Shown piece after piece: positions 63,895-64,000 of a stretch of 64,000 bases of DNA; positions within the stretch are counted from its first letter, which is position 1, and every line of letters begins with the position of its first letter. The stretch is from Skeletonema tropicum. Taxonomy: Eukaryota; Bacillariophyta; Thalassiosirophyceae; Thalassiosirales; Thalassiosiraceae. The DNA lies in assembly GCA_037178625.1 (NCBI GenBank), contig CM074129.1, positions 3,472,001 through 3,536,000 on the forward strand. The letters run 5' to 3'. A model generated the notes under the pieces. The model was not told the origin of the DNA, searched no databases, and saw only the letters and a program-made list of their open reading frames with translations. The translations under genes and the position numbers were made by a program.

Positions 63895-64000
63895 CTTTGC
63901 AGCAGCATGCCAATCTACACAGCGTTTCGATGAAACATACACGCAAGGTATGAATGGTGGCACAATACTATCGCGTTGAAATTGCAAGCCTGAGGCTGAA
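63895..64000. other. Window end, no gene seen
   Basis: The final 106 bp follow the stop of the SDR gene. No feature is recognised. Confidence 0.4.

Overview
The window looks like nuclear DNA from a diatom, probably a centric species related to Thalassiosira. This is inferred from three things. Genes are closely packed on both strands with few, short GT-AG introns (77-134 bp for those I could place by frame and homology). Proteins carry long Ser/Gln/Asp-rich low-complexity extensions. The gene content is purely eukaryotic: eIF5, TRAPPC1, cereblon, a Ubc7-type E2, a PPIL4-type cyclophilin, MOCS3/Uba4 and 5-oxoprolinase. No rRNA, tRNA, CRISPR array or intact transposon was recognised.

Region 1-22.3 kb is shaped by duplication. 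A large STAND-like ATPase gene occurs twice on the minus strand: copy A (1007-4536) is broken by a one-base deletion, and copy B (14910-18354) is intact. A 181-bp piece spanning its intron lies at 21978-22158. The C-terminal halves of A and B are nearly identical while the N-terminal halves differ, which suggests gene conversion. A second convergent pair, a basic-tailed protein on plus and a PH-domain protein on minus, is also duplicated, with the damage split between the copies. Between the ATPase copies lie a GH36 alpha-galactosidase, a PPIL4-type cyclophilin-RRM protein and a broken Pif1-like helicase remnant. A gene-poor stretch (18.4-22.3 kb) holds tandem hairpin units whose stems covary.

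Region 22.3-36.2 kb starts with two divergent paralogs that have DPF/NPF/DPW-rich N-termini followed by PDZ-like and PH-like modules, so they resemble endocytic adaptors. A minus-strand cluster of three HMG-box genes follows. When spliced, the first encodes a 2-oxoglutarate/Fe(II) oxygenase fused to two HMG boxes (831 aa). This is the most unusual architecture in the window. The other two carry two and three HMG boxes and share a Ser/Ala/Thr-rich leader with the first. An eight-unit, 184-190-bp satellite lies between the second and third genes.

Region 36.2-64 kb is mostly compact housekeeping sequence: a patatin-like lipase, an SR-rich unknown protein, a CCCH/CCHC/kelch protein, MOCS3/Uba4, eIF5 (three exons), a coiled-coil protein, a UBE2G2-like E2, a bacterial-type C5-cytosine methyltransferase overlapping cereblon tail to tail, an unknown protein facing TRAPPC1 across only 78 bp, 5-oxoprolinase, and a sepiapterin-reductase-like SDR. 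A divergent promoter full of repeats separates the last two.
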